64,000 bases of DNA from Pleurocapsa sp. PCC 7327 (GCF_000317025.1 NC_019689.1:2023501-2087500), one strand, 5' to 3'; numbered from the stretch's first letter, positions 37,207-46,809 are shown. The notes: generated by a model from the letters alone, not told the origin. Numbers and translations: made by a program.

Positions 37207-37623
37207 ATGTCTAATACACCGATACAAATCACGACCGACCTCAGTAAAGCGCTCGAACAAATTAATCAGAAACTAGATAAGATAGATGAAAAGTTCGAGG
37301 CAAAGTTTGACAAGATAGACGAACGTCTTAACAAGCTGGAAATAGGACAAACTCGTACAGAAGAAAAATTGTCTGGGCAAATTAATGCTTTAGATGAAAG
37401 ATTGAGCGGTCAAATTAATGCTGTAGACGAAAAATTGAGCGGTCAAATTAATGCTGTAGACGAAAAATTGAGCGGTCAAATTAATACGCTTGATGAAAAA
37501 GTTATTGGTCTGAGCAAGCGGATTGATAGCGTGGATTTTATTAATCGTGGGGTATTCGTGGCTTTAATCATTACTATCCTTGGCGGATTTGCAAAAATAT
37601 TTGGATTTATTGGGAAACCTTAG
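37207..37623 (+). CDS. Coiled-coil membrane-anchored protein with tandem repeats
   Basis: 138 residues from this ATG, which has AGGAA upstream; the open frame continues 8 codons further. Layout: helical N-terminus, heptad-rich coiled coil (LDKIDEKFEAKFDKIDERL), four consecutive 11-residue repeats of the form LSGQIN-x-x-DE-K/R, and a C-terminal membrane helix (about 117-134) ending FGFIGKP. Proteins of this Bdr/DUF1640-like layout are found in bacteria and their role is unclear. Confidence 0.75.
   Translation: MSNTPIQITTDLSKALEQINQKLDKIDEKFEAKFDKIDERLNKLEIGQTRTEEKLSGQINALDERLSGQINAVDEKLSGQINAVDEKLSGQINTLDEKVIGLSKRIDSVDFINRGVFVALIITILGGFAKIFGFIGKP
37369..37500 (+). repeat. Four tandem 33-base units within the coiled-coil gene
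   Basis: Four 33-base copies starting at 37369, 37402, 37435 and 37468, each encoding LSGQINA(V/L)DE(K/R). Copies two and three are identical over 33 bases, so the array expanded recently and copy number may vary between strains. Confidence 0.9.
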
Positions 37624-37643
37624 ACAGAGAAATCAATAACCAA

Positions 37644-38120
37644 CTAGAACTCAAAAGTTGTTCTAACTGTTAAGACGACAAGATCGCTATTATTGTTATT
37701 GTGGTTAGAGGCTGTAATCCAGATTAAACCAGGAGTAATCGAAAGATTGTCTCTTATCTGATGTCGGTAAAAAGTTTCTACGTGCAGCGACGCGTCTAGA
37801 TCGTTTCTTCTACCATTAATAAGAAAACCACTCGTACCAGTTAATTTAGGTTCTTGACCGACGATAACGCCGAGGAGATTTCCTTCTTGGCCGAGATCGG
37901 GGAAAGCGAGAGTGAGAGCATAGTTCCAAACATCAGCTTCACCGAGGTCGATCGCGGTTGCATCGGTAAATCCTACCCAACCTCCAATGGCAAATTTGGG
38001 AGCAAGTTGCCAAGACACTTCTAAACTATAGGAGTTACCGACTACTGGGCGATCGAGATCGAGTTGAGACCTCAGACTACCCGTTCCTGTTTTCAGGTTT
38101 GAATCATTATAAGAGTAAGT
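37644..38120 (-). pseudogene. C-terminal fragment of an iron-uptake/OprB-type porin
   Basis: About 158 codons of an outer-membrane beta-barrel. The frame is open from the IS junction: YSYNDSNLKTGTGSLRSQLD leads into NSYSLEVSWQLAPKFAIGGWVG, a signature of cyanobacterial porins with an SLH and carbohydrate-selective porin domain, and it ends with TVRTTFEF. The N-terminal signal, SLH domain and most of the barrel are gone, and no start codon precedes the fragment except an internal GTG. It abuts the IS element, so the loss is tied to that insertion or a later deletion. Confidence 0.82.
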
Positions 38121-38122
38121 TT

Positions 38123-39315
38123 CTACGCTGGCTGAAGCCAGGTAGCTTTTAGTAGCCCTGAATCATCTCTGTTGAGAGAACAACAAAGATAACCCGAACC
38201 TCCGAGCCTACTTACGGATGCTCCAATAGCAGCAATGTTTAAACTGCCGTTCCAATCAGCATCACTATGCCACAGACAAGCACTATTAATACATTTAAAA
38301 GATTTTCCAGAACGCAAGCCAATATGGAGGCAGCGATGGCAAGTTCTGCTCGTGTATTGAGGTGGAACTGCCAAAACCTCAACGCCATATCTAATCCCTT
38401 TGTACTCAAGAAACGAGCGAAGTTGGTAAAAACTCCAACTATTACTAAGTCTTCTTTCTCGCTTAGTTCTCGGATTTTTGTTGGTTTGCTCTCGAATACC
38501 CGTCAAATCTTCTATGGCAACAAGAGCATTATCTTTAAGTGCTTGCCTGATGATGGTTTTGCTGATGTTGTGGTTAACCCACGCCTGAAATCTTCTCTCT
38601 CTCATCGACAACAGTTTCACAAGCCGTCTGCATCTACGCCGACTGCTTCTTGTGCCTTTCGATGCTTTTTTTGGAGAGAAGCACGGATTTGAGAATATTT
38701 ATCTCTAACGGTCGTTATTTGTTTTCCAGACCATTTTTGATTATCAGATGTTACAGCAATATCAGTTCGTCCGAAGTCCACCCCAATAACTCTATCAGAG
38801 TTAATCAGTTTGGGCGGCTCATCCTTAATTTGTATATGGATGTAATATTTACCGTCGCGATGCTTACACAGTTGAGCAGAAGTAGGTTTTCTCCCTTTAA
38901 GTTTTCCTCGTTGGTAATTGCCAATATCTAATAGAATATGGAATCTACCACTCTTCAAGCTAAGACTGACCGATTCGTCCTTTTCTCTGTAAGTAAAAAT
39001 CCGAGCATCGTAATCAGCACTTGTTGGGGCAAACTTTTTAACTGGTTTGTTTTTCAACTTAGCTGTTTTACGATTAGCTCCCACCCTAGCACAAGCTCTG
39101 ACAGCTAGATTTGCACTCAAACCAAACTTTTCTCTGATGGTTTGATAGACCATGTTTTGAATAGTTGTTTTGCTGGTTATGCTCGACTTCACTTGCTCAT
39201 TGGCATAGTTACAAGCATCAGCAAAAGCAAAAAGTGTTGCCTCAATTTCTTGGGCAATTTCTATAGATGGCTTGAGTTTGCCAACAATTGTCAGTACTTG
39301 TTCCATAAGAAACAT
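38123..39315 (-). pseudogene. tnpB: TnpB RNA-guided nuclease gene with a one-base frameshift
   Basis: Two adjacent frames read as one TnpB: the first 232 codons (39315 down) with the RuvC Asp in VIGVDFGRTD, and the second (ends 38123) with the Glu of VAIEDLTGI, the zinc finger TCHRC...FKC...C and the third acidic residue in SDADWNGSLNIAA. The switch is at an A7 run (T7 on the + strand, 38666-38672): one more A restores KKASKGTRSSRRRCRRLVKL, a normal TnpB joint. All three catalytic acids survive. Either a disabling mutation, an assembly error in a homopolymer, or slippage. Confidence 0.88.
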
Positions 39316-39344
39316 TATGTCACATATGAAACAAACAGGAGAAC

Positions 39345-39408
39345 GGCTAAAGCCTCAAACTCTTCCTCCACTGCCGTTGAAACGGCGTGGCTTCCAAGGG
39401 CTAAAGCC
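39345..39408. repeat. Left-end hairpins of the tnpB element
   Basis: Two copies of GGCTAAAGCC (a 4-bp hairpin with AA loop) at 39345-39354 and 39399-39408, with GCCGTTGAAACGGC between. These lie upstream of tnpB at the junction with the ABC transporter gene and probably mark the end recognised by the transposase. Confidence 0.6.
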
Positions 39409-41096
39409 TATTTATTGTGAGAGATGAGAAAGGTTGTTCGTCCTTGGGTGAGTCGATTGAGTGCTTTATTGACTGCCTGTTCGCTGGCATTATCTAACCC
39501 CGTAGTGGGTTCGTCGAGGATGACGATGGGTGCTTTGCGAATGGCAGCGCGCGCGATCGCAATTCGCTGTCTTTGTCCACCCGACAGCGTACATCCTCTC
39601 TCCCCTAAAACTGTCTCGTAACCATCGGGCAGGTTCATAATAAAGTCGTGAGCATTTGCTATTTTTGCTGCTTGCTCTATTTCTGCATCCGTTGCACCCA
39701 ATTTCCCGTAGGCAATGTTTTCGCGGATGCTGGCGGCAAATAAGATACTCTCTTGCAGGACGACACCAATCTGCTGTCGCAGGGAGTCGAGAGTATATTC
39801 GCCCAAATCCTGTCCGTCGATGAGGATGCGACCAGAATTGGGATCGTAGAGGCGGAGAATGAGACTGATTAGGGTTGATTTGCCGCCTCCAGAAGCACCA
39901 ACGACGGCAACTTTTTGACCGGGTTGTGCTTCAAAAGAGATGTTCTGTAAAATTGCCTTGCCAGATTCGTAAGCGAAGGTCACATTCTCGAAACGTACCG
40001 CACCGAAGAAGGGATGCGCGGGTTTGGCACGAGGCAAGTTGCGAACGTGGGGTTCGTAGTCGAGAACGTCGATAATTCTTTCTCCAGAAGCGGTTGCTTT
40101 GGCAATCTCACTAAATTGATTGGACAGTTTGCGTATTGGTTCAAAAGCGTTTTTCAGGTAGGTGATAAAGACTAGCAAATCGCCAGGAGTTAGGGTTTTT
40201 TGGATGACTAGGTGCGATCCTCGCCACAAAACTAGGGCAATAGTCAGCGCAATCAAAATCTGTACGGTGCGTTGGAGAACTGCTAAGAGTTTGAGAGATT
40301 TTGCCCCATGATTGAGGGTTATATTGTTTTGTTGCTCAAAGATGTCTTCGAGTTGGTTATGCAAAGAAAGTGCTTGTACGACTTCGATCGCACCAATGGT
40401 TTCGCTGGTGGTTGCTGCTAAGATCCCTTGAAACTTGCGATGTTCTCGGCTAACATGGCGAATGCGACCGATTAAGCGCGTCATGGAAAAGTAAAATAGG
40501 GGAAATATTGTCAGCGCGATCGCAGATAATTCCCAATTCATCCAACTCATAACGACTAACATGCCGACTAAAGCGACAATATTAGTTACTAAAGGAAGAA
40601 TGACTTTGACGATAGTGAGTTTGATGCGATCGATATCGGCAGTCACGCGGGTAATTAAATCCCCACTTTTGTGCTGCATGTGAAAGGTAAGCGATAAGCG
40701 CTGTAGATGACTGTAAAGATCGCTGCGAATGTCGGTTAATATCTGCACCGATGCTAGCGCCATGCCAAAAGTACTCAGATATGCAGCAAAACTACCCAGC
40801 ACAGAAATGACTACGATTGATAGCGCTAGAAGCGCCAGCAGCAGCATCGGATCGATTCCGTGACTTACTATAACTTTTAAAGAATCGTTATTCGTTTCTG
40901 TTACTAGAACGTGGTCAAAAACGAATTTCAGGGACCAAGGTTCTAGTAATCGGAACCCAGTTTCGACGAGAAGGGCTAAAAATGAACCCGCAATTAATAA
41001 TTGTCGCTTGCGAATGTAGGGCAAAAATCTGCGACCAATACGCATCATTCCTGGCATAATTTTTTTCAAATCTTTTTCTTTGGCGCGATCGCTCAT
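39408..41096 (-). pseudogene. ABC exporter truncated in its ATPase domain
   Basis: Fused membrane-ATPase half-transporter of the MsbA/lipid-exporter type, 562 residues from the ATG at 41096 (MSDRAKEKDL); the open frame continues 21 poor codons further. Six membrane helices, then Walker A GASGGGKST, signature LSGGQRQRIA, Walker B IVILDEPTTGLD and the H-loop His in FLISH. The protein stops two residues later at a TAG supplied by the IS end, so about 50 residues of the ATPase are lost. It is downstream of two glycosyltransferases and may have exported their glycan or glycolipid. Probably defective. Confidence 0.85.
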
Positions 41097-41159
41097 ATTA
41101 GTTATCAGTGACCAGTGACCAGCTTTAGAGTTCAAGATTAGATAATTATAGACCGCCAA

Positions 41160-42356
41160 TTAAGCAGCAGTAAGAACAGATTTTTCAAGTAATTCTTTCA
41201 AAAAGAAAGTCGTTTTTTTCTGCACCTTGAAGATCGAAGAGATAATTTGCTTTTGAATCTGAATTTTTAGCAAACAGTTCATGATTTTTTTAGCTAGATA
41301 AGCTGGCTCTAAATCTTCAGGTTCGATAACCTCAACAATTCCTAACTTTTCTAATTTCTTGGTTCTAATTACTCGCTCTTTATCGTAACTGTAGTGACCG
41401 ATAGGAACGACTAGCGAACGAACGCCAGTTCTGAGAATATTCATAGTTGTGTTATATCCGGTCAAACTGATGGAAAGGTCGGCTTTTCTCATATAAGCCA
41501 TCAGATTTGAGGTATATCTTTGTAAGGTAACATTACTTTTACTCAAAGCAGCTTGCTTGAGTTGTAAGAATTGCTCTTCTGGCATAAAAGAACCAGTAAA
41601 TATTTGGATATGATGGGGCAATTTTTTTCGCAAAATGGAACTGGATTGAATAACATATTTTAGTAGATCATATCCAATTATTCCGCCGCCAATACTAACT
41701 AATATTATTGGTTCTTTTCGGTTTAGATTAGCCAAATCAAACTCACTCAAATCGTTATTTTCCGGGCTCGATTGAGCTACAAACCCCGTGTATTTTACTT
41801 TGCAATTGAGATCCTTAACTCTAGAAAAGCTTTCTTCTAGTTTCTGAAACTTAGGATCGGCATGGAATAAAATACAATTAAAATATTTGCTGGTTAATTG
41901 ACAAATAGTCTCTTCTTCTTTATCGAGATCGGTTCTGCCAACAATATCTCTGACACTACAGATAATTTTGGTTGAAGGGGCAACAGCTTTGATATAGTCT
42001 AGAAGAGGAATTAATTCAAAGAAAAGTTTATGCCTACCGAATGGAAAGAATTCCGTAATTAAACAATCGGGTTTAAATCGATCGAACAAGTTAATTAATG
42101 CATTTCGCCTAGCTTCTTTCACCTCTTCAATATTGGCAAAACCATCAGTGACTTGAAGTTGTCCGTTTTCTATCCAAAGAGGCGGTAACGTAGCTATTTC
42201 TACTTGAGAAGGAATTTCAAACCCAGGTACGGTTGGACCTCCATTGATACAATAAACTTGAAAGTCTTTAACTAATTGGCGCACAATTTCTGTACTCCGA
42301 ACCAAATGACCCATTCCGGTTAGATATTGGCAGTAAAACAAAATCTTTTTCATCAT
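41160..42356 (-). CDS. MurG-like (GT28-fold) glycosyltransferase
   Basis: Protein of 398 residues with the GT-B layout: N-terminal KILFYCQYLTGMGHLVRS, then a C-terminal nucleotide-sugar domain with PIILVSIGGGIIGYDLL and SLTGYNTTMNILRTG. Related to UDP-GlcNAc-using MurG/MGDG synthase-like enzymes, but donor and acceptor cannot be assigned. It begins 10 bases after the stop of the paralogous glycosyltransferase and precedes the ABC exporter, so the three form one operon. Confidence 0.82.
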   Translation of the reverse strand: MMKKILFYCQYLTGMGHLVRSTEIVRQLVKDFQVYCINGGPTVPGFEIPSQVEIATLPPLWIENGQLQVTDGFANIEEVKEARRNALINLFDRFKPDCLITEFFPFGRHKLFFELIPLLDYIKAVAPSTKIICSVRDIVGRTDLDKEEETICQLTSKYFNCILFHADPKFQKLEESFSRVKDLNCKVKYTGFVAQSSPENNDLSEFDLANLNRKEPIILVSIGGGIIGYDLLKYVIQSSSILRKKLPHHIQIFTGSFMPEEQFLQLKQAALSKSNVTLQRYTSNLMAYMRKADLSISLTGYNTTMNILRTGVRSLVVPIGHYSYDKERVIRTKKLEKLGIVEVIEPEDLEPAYLAKKIMNCLLKIQIQKQIISSIFKVQKKTTFFLKELLEKSVLTAA

Positions 42357-42366
42357 TAATCTCTTC

Positions 42367-43617
42367 TTAATTAACTGAAATTAAAGATTTTTTTGTCGAA
42401 TTGATGATAAAAAAATGAGTGCAATCGCCTACAACTTTACCAAACACTAATTCCAAGATATATTCTTGAATTCTTGGCAAAGCATTTAGATCGATTCGAG
42501 CAACAGCGGGGAGATAATTACTATTACGCTCTAATTGTTCTAAAACTGAATTTATGAGATACTGAGATGTTAGCTTGCTAGGATGAATGGTTTTAAATAG
42601 ACCAAATTCTGTCATTTTTTGGGCGCGAATCCATTGTTCTTGTACGGGTTTAATTCGAGGAACCACAACCGCTCTTTTACTCAGAGAAATAACCTCGCAG
42701 ATGGTGTTGTACCCTCCCATACAAACCACAGCATCGGCAGTCTCCATGTAGCTAGCAATATCATCAGTAAACTCGGACATTTGTACGTGGGAAAACTGTT
42801 GGGCGATCTGAGATAATTCCTGGGTTCGATCTTGTGGCATTTCGGTACCAGAAATAATCAGGCTTTTGATTTTATGCTTGGCGGAAAGCTGCGTTAATCC
42901 CTGTAGATAAGTCTCGACTAAGTAATAGCCATCGCCCCCACCGCCCGGAGTAACTAAAACCAATTTTTCCTTGGATTTTACTTTCAGTTCTTGACGAACT
43001 AATTGAGTAGATTTATGTCCATATTCTCTACGAATATAGCCACAAAACTTTGTTTTCTTGGATAGAGAAATAGGAAATCGATATTCTTTGGTGATATCAA
43101 AAATTTCTGGCATTCCGACGACTAAAATTTGGTCGTAATAACTTTGAAGTGCATGATAGTAATCATTTTGATGCCAGTCCTTAATCGTTACTTCTGGTGC
43201 ATCGAGGATATCGCGCAGAAGTAATACCAGTTTGGTTACGGGAAAATGTTGTTTTAAATAAGTTAGAGTAGATTTTAATTCTCCTTGCAACCCGTAAGGT
43301 TTTTTATCGACAAGAATTAGATCGGGTTCAAAGTTGACAACTGCCGTTCTAATAATCTCAGAACGCAATTTTGTTACTTCTTGAGGATCTTTTCTCAGAT
43401 ATTTGGCAGATAGTTCGCCAGTGTCACTGCGTCCCAGACAAGGTAGTTTCATGTAATCTAGTCCCTGTGGCATCCGAAAACTATGTAATACCGGAGAACC
43501 AGAGATTAGTAAGATCGAAAGTTCTGGTACGCTATCTAACAGGTACTTGCAAATAGCAAGCATTCTGCGAATATTACCAAGACCATAGGCATCGTGTGAC
43601 TAAACTATCAGCCTCAT
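42367..43617 (-). pseudogene. Glycosyltransferase with an in-frame amber at codon 6
   Basis: Paralogue of the next gene. From the ATG at 43617 the frame reads MRLIV, TAG (43600-43602), then SHDAYGLGNIRRMLAICKYL and 398 further codons without a stop. The family start is M-x-L-I-x-Y-SHD-x-x-GLGN, so the TAG stands where Tyr belongs (TAC or TAT). The GT-B C-terminal part is intact (LVTPGGGGDGYYLVE, CMGGYNTICEVI). The first in-frame ATG after the amber (43563) would give a protein lacking the glycine-rich first strand. Sequencing error remains possible. Confidence 0.85.
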
Positions 43618-43851
43618 TGTTTCAAGTCCTTAGTTGCTTTCGGTATCTCTACCGTTAATACTTATCTTCGGATTTCCTTATGAAGTGCTCGTGAAGTGTT
43701 TATGAAGCAATTTAAGAAAATCATGAGAGTTTTCTCATCGAATTTATGAGAAATCAAGTATGATTTTTTAAGATTTAAAATTAGGTAAAAAATTAAGATT
43801 GAGTTAATCATAAAAAGTTTTTCTATATTTGAGAGCAAGACCAATGGATTT

Positions 43852-44091
43852 CTAGAAAAAAACTTGGCTATTAGCTAACCTCGACTTTATCCAATGTTGG
43901 GCAACGCGATCGCATAAGTTAAAACCCTTATGGAACCCGGACTTTGACTTTTTGAACTTGGATAGAATTCGTGATGTCAGAAAAAGTATTTGCCACAAAG
44001 CTATAACTTGTGCCCAATCATAAGGTTTACGCTGCCTAAGTTGATAACTGTTAGCTAATCGCCAAACAATTTTTTGAGAATTATACTTATT
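43852..44091 (-). pseudogene. Open stretch resembling a small protein without a start codon
   Basis: 79 codons in one minus-strand frame that reads like real protein: WRLANSYQLRQRKPYDWAQV, then IALWQILFLTSRILSKFKK and QHWIKSRLANSQVFF. There is no ATG or GTG; one TTG lies inside (about codon 34). It begins just where the receiver-only regulator ends. I do not recognise a family. Possible gene remnant, a small protein with a rare start, or chance. The 234 bases from 43618 to 43851 hold nothing I can name. Confidence 0.35.
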
Positions 44092-44458
44092 TCATCAAAC
44101 CCGAACCGAGATGGTTGTGAACTCGCGCTAGCAAATCTTGAAAGCGAAAAGGCTTGGTTAGATAGTCATTCGCCTCATATTGTAACCCTACCTTTTTTTC
44201 TGCAACGTCATCGCGAGCGGTTACGATAATGATGGGAAGTTGCTTTCCTTGCTGGCGAAGTTCTGCTAGTACCGTCCACCCATCTTTGACGAGAAGCCCT
44301 AAATCCAACAAAAGCAGGTCAAATTTATCGCTTTGAGCCATCAGCACTGCCTGTTCTCCATCTGTAGCGATCGCAGTACTGAATCCATATTTTCGCAGAC
44401 CTTTGTCAATAAAAGCAGTGATGCGGCGTTCGTCTTCTGCAATGAGAATACAGCTCAT
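44087..44458 (-). CDS. Receiver-only response regulator, probable truncated OmpR paralogue
   Basis: 123 residues. Matches the receiver of the OmpR-type regulator at 44630-45304 over its whole length (ILIAEDE at the start, FDLLLLDLGL with the phosphoacceptor Asp, ITARDD, NDYLTKPFRF, LLARV). The winged-helix domain that should follow is missing; the protein ends GSGLMK. Changed residues around the switch (LLVKDG for LPGKDG, QYEANDY for EGGADDY) suggest relaxed constraint. It looks like a tandem duplicate that lost its output domain. Confidence 0.82.
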   Translation of the reverse strand: MSCILIAEDERRITAFIDKGLRKYGFSTAIATDGEQAVLMAQSDKFDLLLLDLGLLVKDGWTVLAELRQQGKQLPIIIVTARDDVAEKKVGLQYEANDYLTKPFRFQDLLARVHNHLGSGLMK

Positions 44459-44629
44459 CGTTTGTCACCTTCCGAATCATCTTCTAAAAGAGTATAGTAA
44501 GCACTTCTACTCAGCTATTCTCAGAATAATGACTCTCCGTGAGTTAGATCTAAAATTTTGATGAGACGTTTCTCACATCAAATAGACTTGATGTTGATGA
44601 AATTTAAGACATTTAATTTGAATGCAATC

Positions 44630-45304
44630 TTATCCTCGCAATCGATAGCCCATACCTCTAACCGTCTCGATTAAGTCGCTGCCTAACTTTTTGCGCAAAT
44701 AACCCACGTATACATCAACAATATTCGAGCCGGGATCGTAATCGTAACCCCAAACGCGATCGAGCAGTTGCTCTCGACTCATCACTTGTCCTTGATGACG
44801 AAGCAAAGTTTCTAAGAGGGTAAACTCTCGCGCCGATAGTTCGACATCTTTTCCCGTAACCCGAACTTGGCGGGTACGCAAATTGAGCATGACTTCGCCA
44901 ACCCTCAGTTCCATTTCTTCTTTGATGGCGACTCGCTGCTGACTTCGCAGGCGCAGGCGAATGCGTGCCAGCAGTTCTTCAAAGCGAAATGGCTTTGTCA
45001 TGTAATCATCTGCTCCGCCTTCGAGTCCGGCTAATTTATCATTGATATCGTCGCGGGCGGTGAGGATAATAATCGGTATGGTTGCCCCTTGACCGCACAA
45101 TTCTTCGAGTACCGACAAACCATCTTTGCCAGGAAGTCCCAAGTCCAACAGCAGCAAATCGAAATTATTGCCCAATGCCATCGAGATAACTTCATCGGCA
45201 TTAGTGGCAACTAGGGTAGTAAATCCGTTGGCACGCAATCCTTTTTCTATAAAAGCAACGATGCGCGGTTCGTCTTCTGCAATAAGAATACGATTCATAT
45301 TCAT
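44630..45304 (-). CDS. OmpR-family response regulator
   Basis: Regulator of 224 residues: a receiver (1-115) with Asp in LLLLDLGLPGKDG, Thr in ILTARDD and Lys in YMTKPF, and a winged-helix DNA-binding domain (about 128-224) with LSAREFTLLETLLRHQG and YVGYLRKKLG. Its start overlaps the histidine kinase gene by 4 bases (ATGA), so they are co-translated. This layout resembles RppA/RppB-type cyanobacterial regulators, but the stimulus is unknown. Confidence 0.92.
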   Translation of the reverse strand: MNMNRILIAEDEPRIVAFIEKGLRANGFTTLVATNADEVISMALGNNFDLLLLDLGLPGKDGLSVLEELCGQGATIPIIILTARDDINDKLAGLEGGADDYMTKPFRFEELLARIRLRLRSQQRVAIKEEMELRVGEVMLNLRTRQVRVTGKDVELSAREFTLLETLLRHQGQVMSREQLLDRVWGYDYDPGSNIVDVYVGYLRKKLGSDLIETVRGMGYRLRG

Positions 45305-46809
45305 TTTCTCCCGAATTTCTCTTGAGGAGGTTCTAGGGGCAACACGAGGGTAAAGGTCGAACCAATTCCTACTCGGCTAACCAGTTCCACTCGACCGCCA
45401 TGTGCTTGTGCGATCGCTCTTACGATGGATAATCCCAACCCCGAACCATCCGAACGTCGGCGGCTGTTGCTAGCGCGGGCAAAGTGTTCAAAAATTCGTT
45501 CTCGATCGCGCTCAGCAATCCCGACTCCGGTATCGCGCACCCACAAGCGAACGCAATTGGGTGCAATCGCGGTTCCGATGGCAATAGTATCCGTTTCAGT
45601 CGTATACTGGACGGCATTTTCAGTCAAATTCATCATTGCTTGCGTCAGGCGCTGGCGATCGCCGACAATGAAACCTGTCGCTTGTGCGTCTAGTTGCCAG
45701 TTGCGATCGGCTAGGGCAGCGGCTTTGGTGCAGAGTTCCTGCGTCAGCAAGCTAATGTCAATTGTCTCCAATTGGAGACAATTGGGGCGTTCTGACTTTG
45801 CCAACAAAATCAAGTCATCGACCATGCGGTTCATGCGATCCAACTCATCGATTACTAATTCGATGGTTTCCTGTTGTTCTTGGGGATCGTCGCCCATCAG
45901 TTCTAGATGACCTCGAACGATCGCGATCGGGGTTCGCAGTTCGTGACTCGCATCGTTGATAAAGGTTTTCTGAGTTGTCAAAGCAGCTTGGAGGCGATCG
46001 AGCATTTTATTAAAGGTTGTCGCTAGTTCCCCCATTTCTCCACTGCTTTGTACGGGAATTCTTTTATTGAGATTTGACTCGCTAATCGAACGGGCTGTGG
46101 AGGCGAGCGATCGCAAGGGTGCTAATATCTTTCCAGAAGCCGCCCACACCAGAATTAAAGCCAAGAGTAAACCCACTAGCAAGACATAAGCGACAATGAT
46201 AATGACTCCCATCGCTTCTTGCCTCTCTCCCGCCGTCGTATGGGCAATTACCAACGCGCCTCTTGCCCGTCCATCAATTATGACAGGTGTAGCCAAATAG
46301 AGAATGTTGCCGAGTTCTGGATCTGGGGTTTTCTCTTCGCCTTGCTCTTTTTTGGTCAATTTTGCCCAACGCCGCATCAGTTCAGACTCTTCGTGCAATA
46401 GTTCGGGTCGTCCTCTAGGGCTGGATCGGTAGAATCGACCGTTGAGAAAGGTAATCAAAAAGGTATCGTCTTCTGGAATCTGGCGGTAGAGAAATTCTTG
46501 GAAAATTTTCTTAAGATCTCCTTCGGTAAATGTGTCCGAGTCTGAAGATCGTTGTGCTACGAAACTCTTAAAGGTTTCCAGTTCTTCGACTAACTCTCCC
46601 TTGACTCGCCTATCTACTCCATTGAAGACTAGCTCGGCAATAATAGGGACTGAGATTCCGATAAAACCTGTCATGAGGATGCCATACCAGGCAAAAATGC
46701 GATTTCGCGTCTCCCAAAGAAATCCTCGCTCTCGGAGCGTTCGCTTTTCTTTTGTTTTCTTTGCTAAAAAATCGCCCTTGTTAACAGACTCTTGTGCCCC
46801 TACCGTCAT
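45301..46809 (-). CDS. Membrane sensor histidine kinase
   Basis: Kinase of 502 residues with two membrane helices (about 38-60 and 202-226) around a periplasmic sensor domain, a HAMP segment, phosphoacceptor His in NDASHELRTPI, N box NLTENAVQY, and G boxes in DTGVGIAE and SDGSGLGLSIV. It phosphorylates the regulator encoded by the overlapping next gene. The extracytoplasmic domain, about 140 residues, has no motif I recognise. Upstream of the gene nothing else is coding for 150 bases. Confidence 0.92.
   Translation of the reverse strand: MTVGAQESVNKGDFLAKKTKEKRTLRERGFLWETRNRIFAWYGILMTGFIGISVPIIAELVFNGVDRRVKGELVEELETFKSFVAQRSSDSDTFTEGDLKKIFQEFLYRQIPEDDTFLITFLNGRFYRSSPRGRPELLHEESELMRRWAKLTKKEQGEEKTPDPELGNILYLATPVIIDGRARGALVIAHTTAGERQEAMGVIIIVAYVLLVGLLLALILVWAASGKILAPLRSLASTARSISESNLNKRIPVQSSGEMGELATTFNKMLDRLQAALTTQKTFINDASHELRTPIAIVRGHLELMGDDPQEQQETIELVIDELDRMNRMVDDLILLAKSERPNCLQLETIDISLLTQELCTKAAALADRNWQLDAQATGFIVGDRQRLTQAMMNLTENAVQYTTETDTIAIGTAIAPNCVRLWVRDTGVGIAERDRERIFEHFARASNSRRRSDGSGLGLSIVRAIAQAHGGRVELVSRVGIGSTFTLVLPLEPPQEKFGRK

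Larger units (their letters stand above)
38118..39412 (-). mobile_element. IS200/IS605-family element carrying only tnpB
   Basis: About 1.3 kb holding a tnpB-type gene and no tnpA, so it would need a transposase supplied in trans. The right end past the tnpB stop carries the hairpin CTGGC-TGAA-GCCAG (38128-38141), and the left end has GGCTAAAGCC twice (39345-39354, 39399-39408) and GCCGTTGAAACGGC (39373-39386), consistent with subterminal hairpins of this family. Both flanks are broken genes: the porin on one side and the ABC exporter on the other. Exact ends are approximate, within about 10 bases. Confidence 0.8.

Noticed and set aside
43662-43844. 60-codon minus-strand frame before the glycosyltransferases
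   Set aside because: AT-rich intergenic composition (Ile, Asn, Lys, Phe) without a ribosome site.
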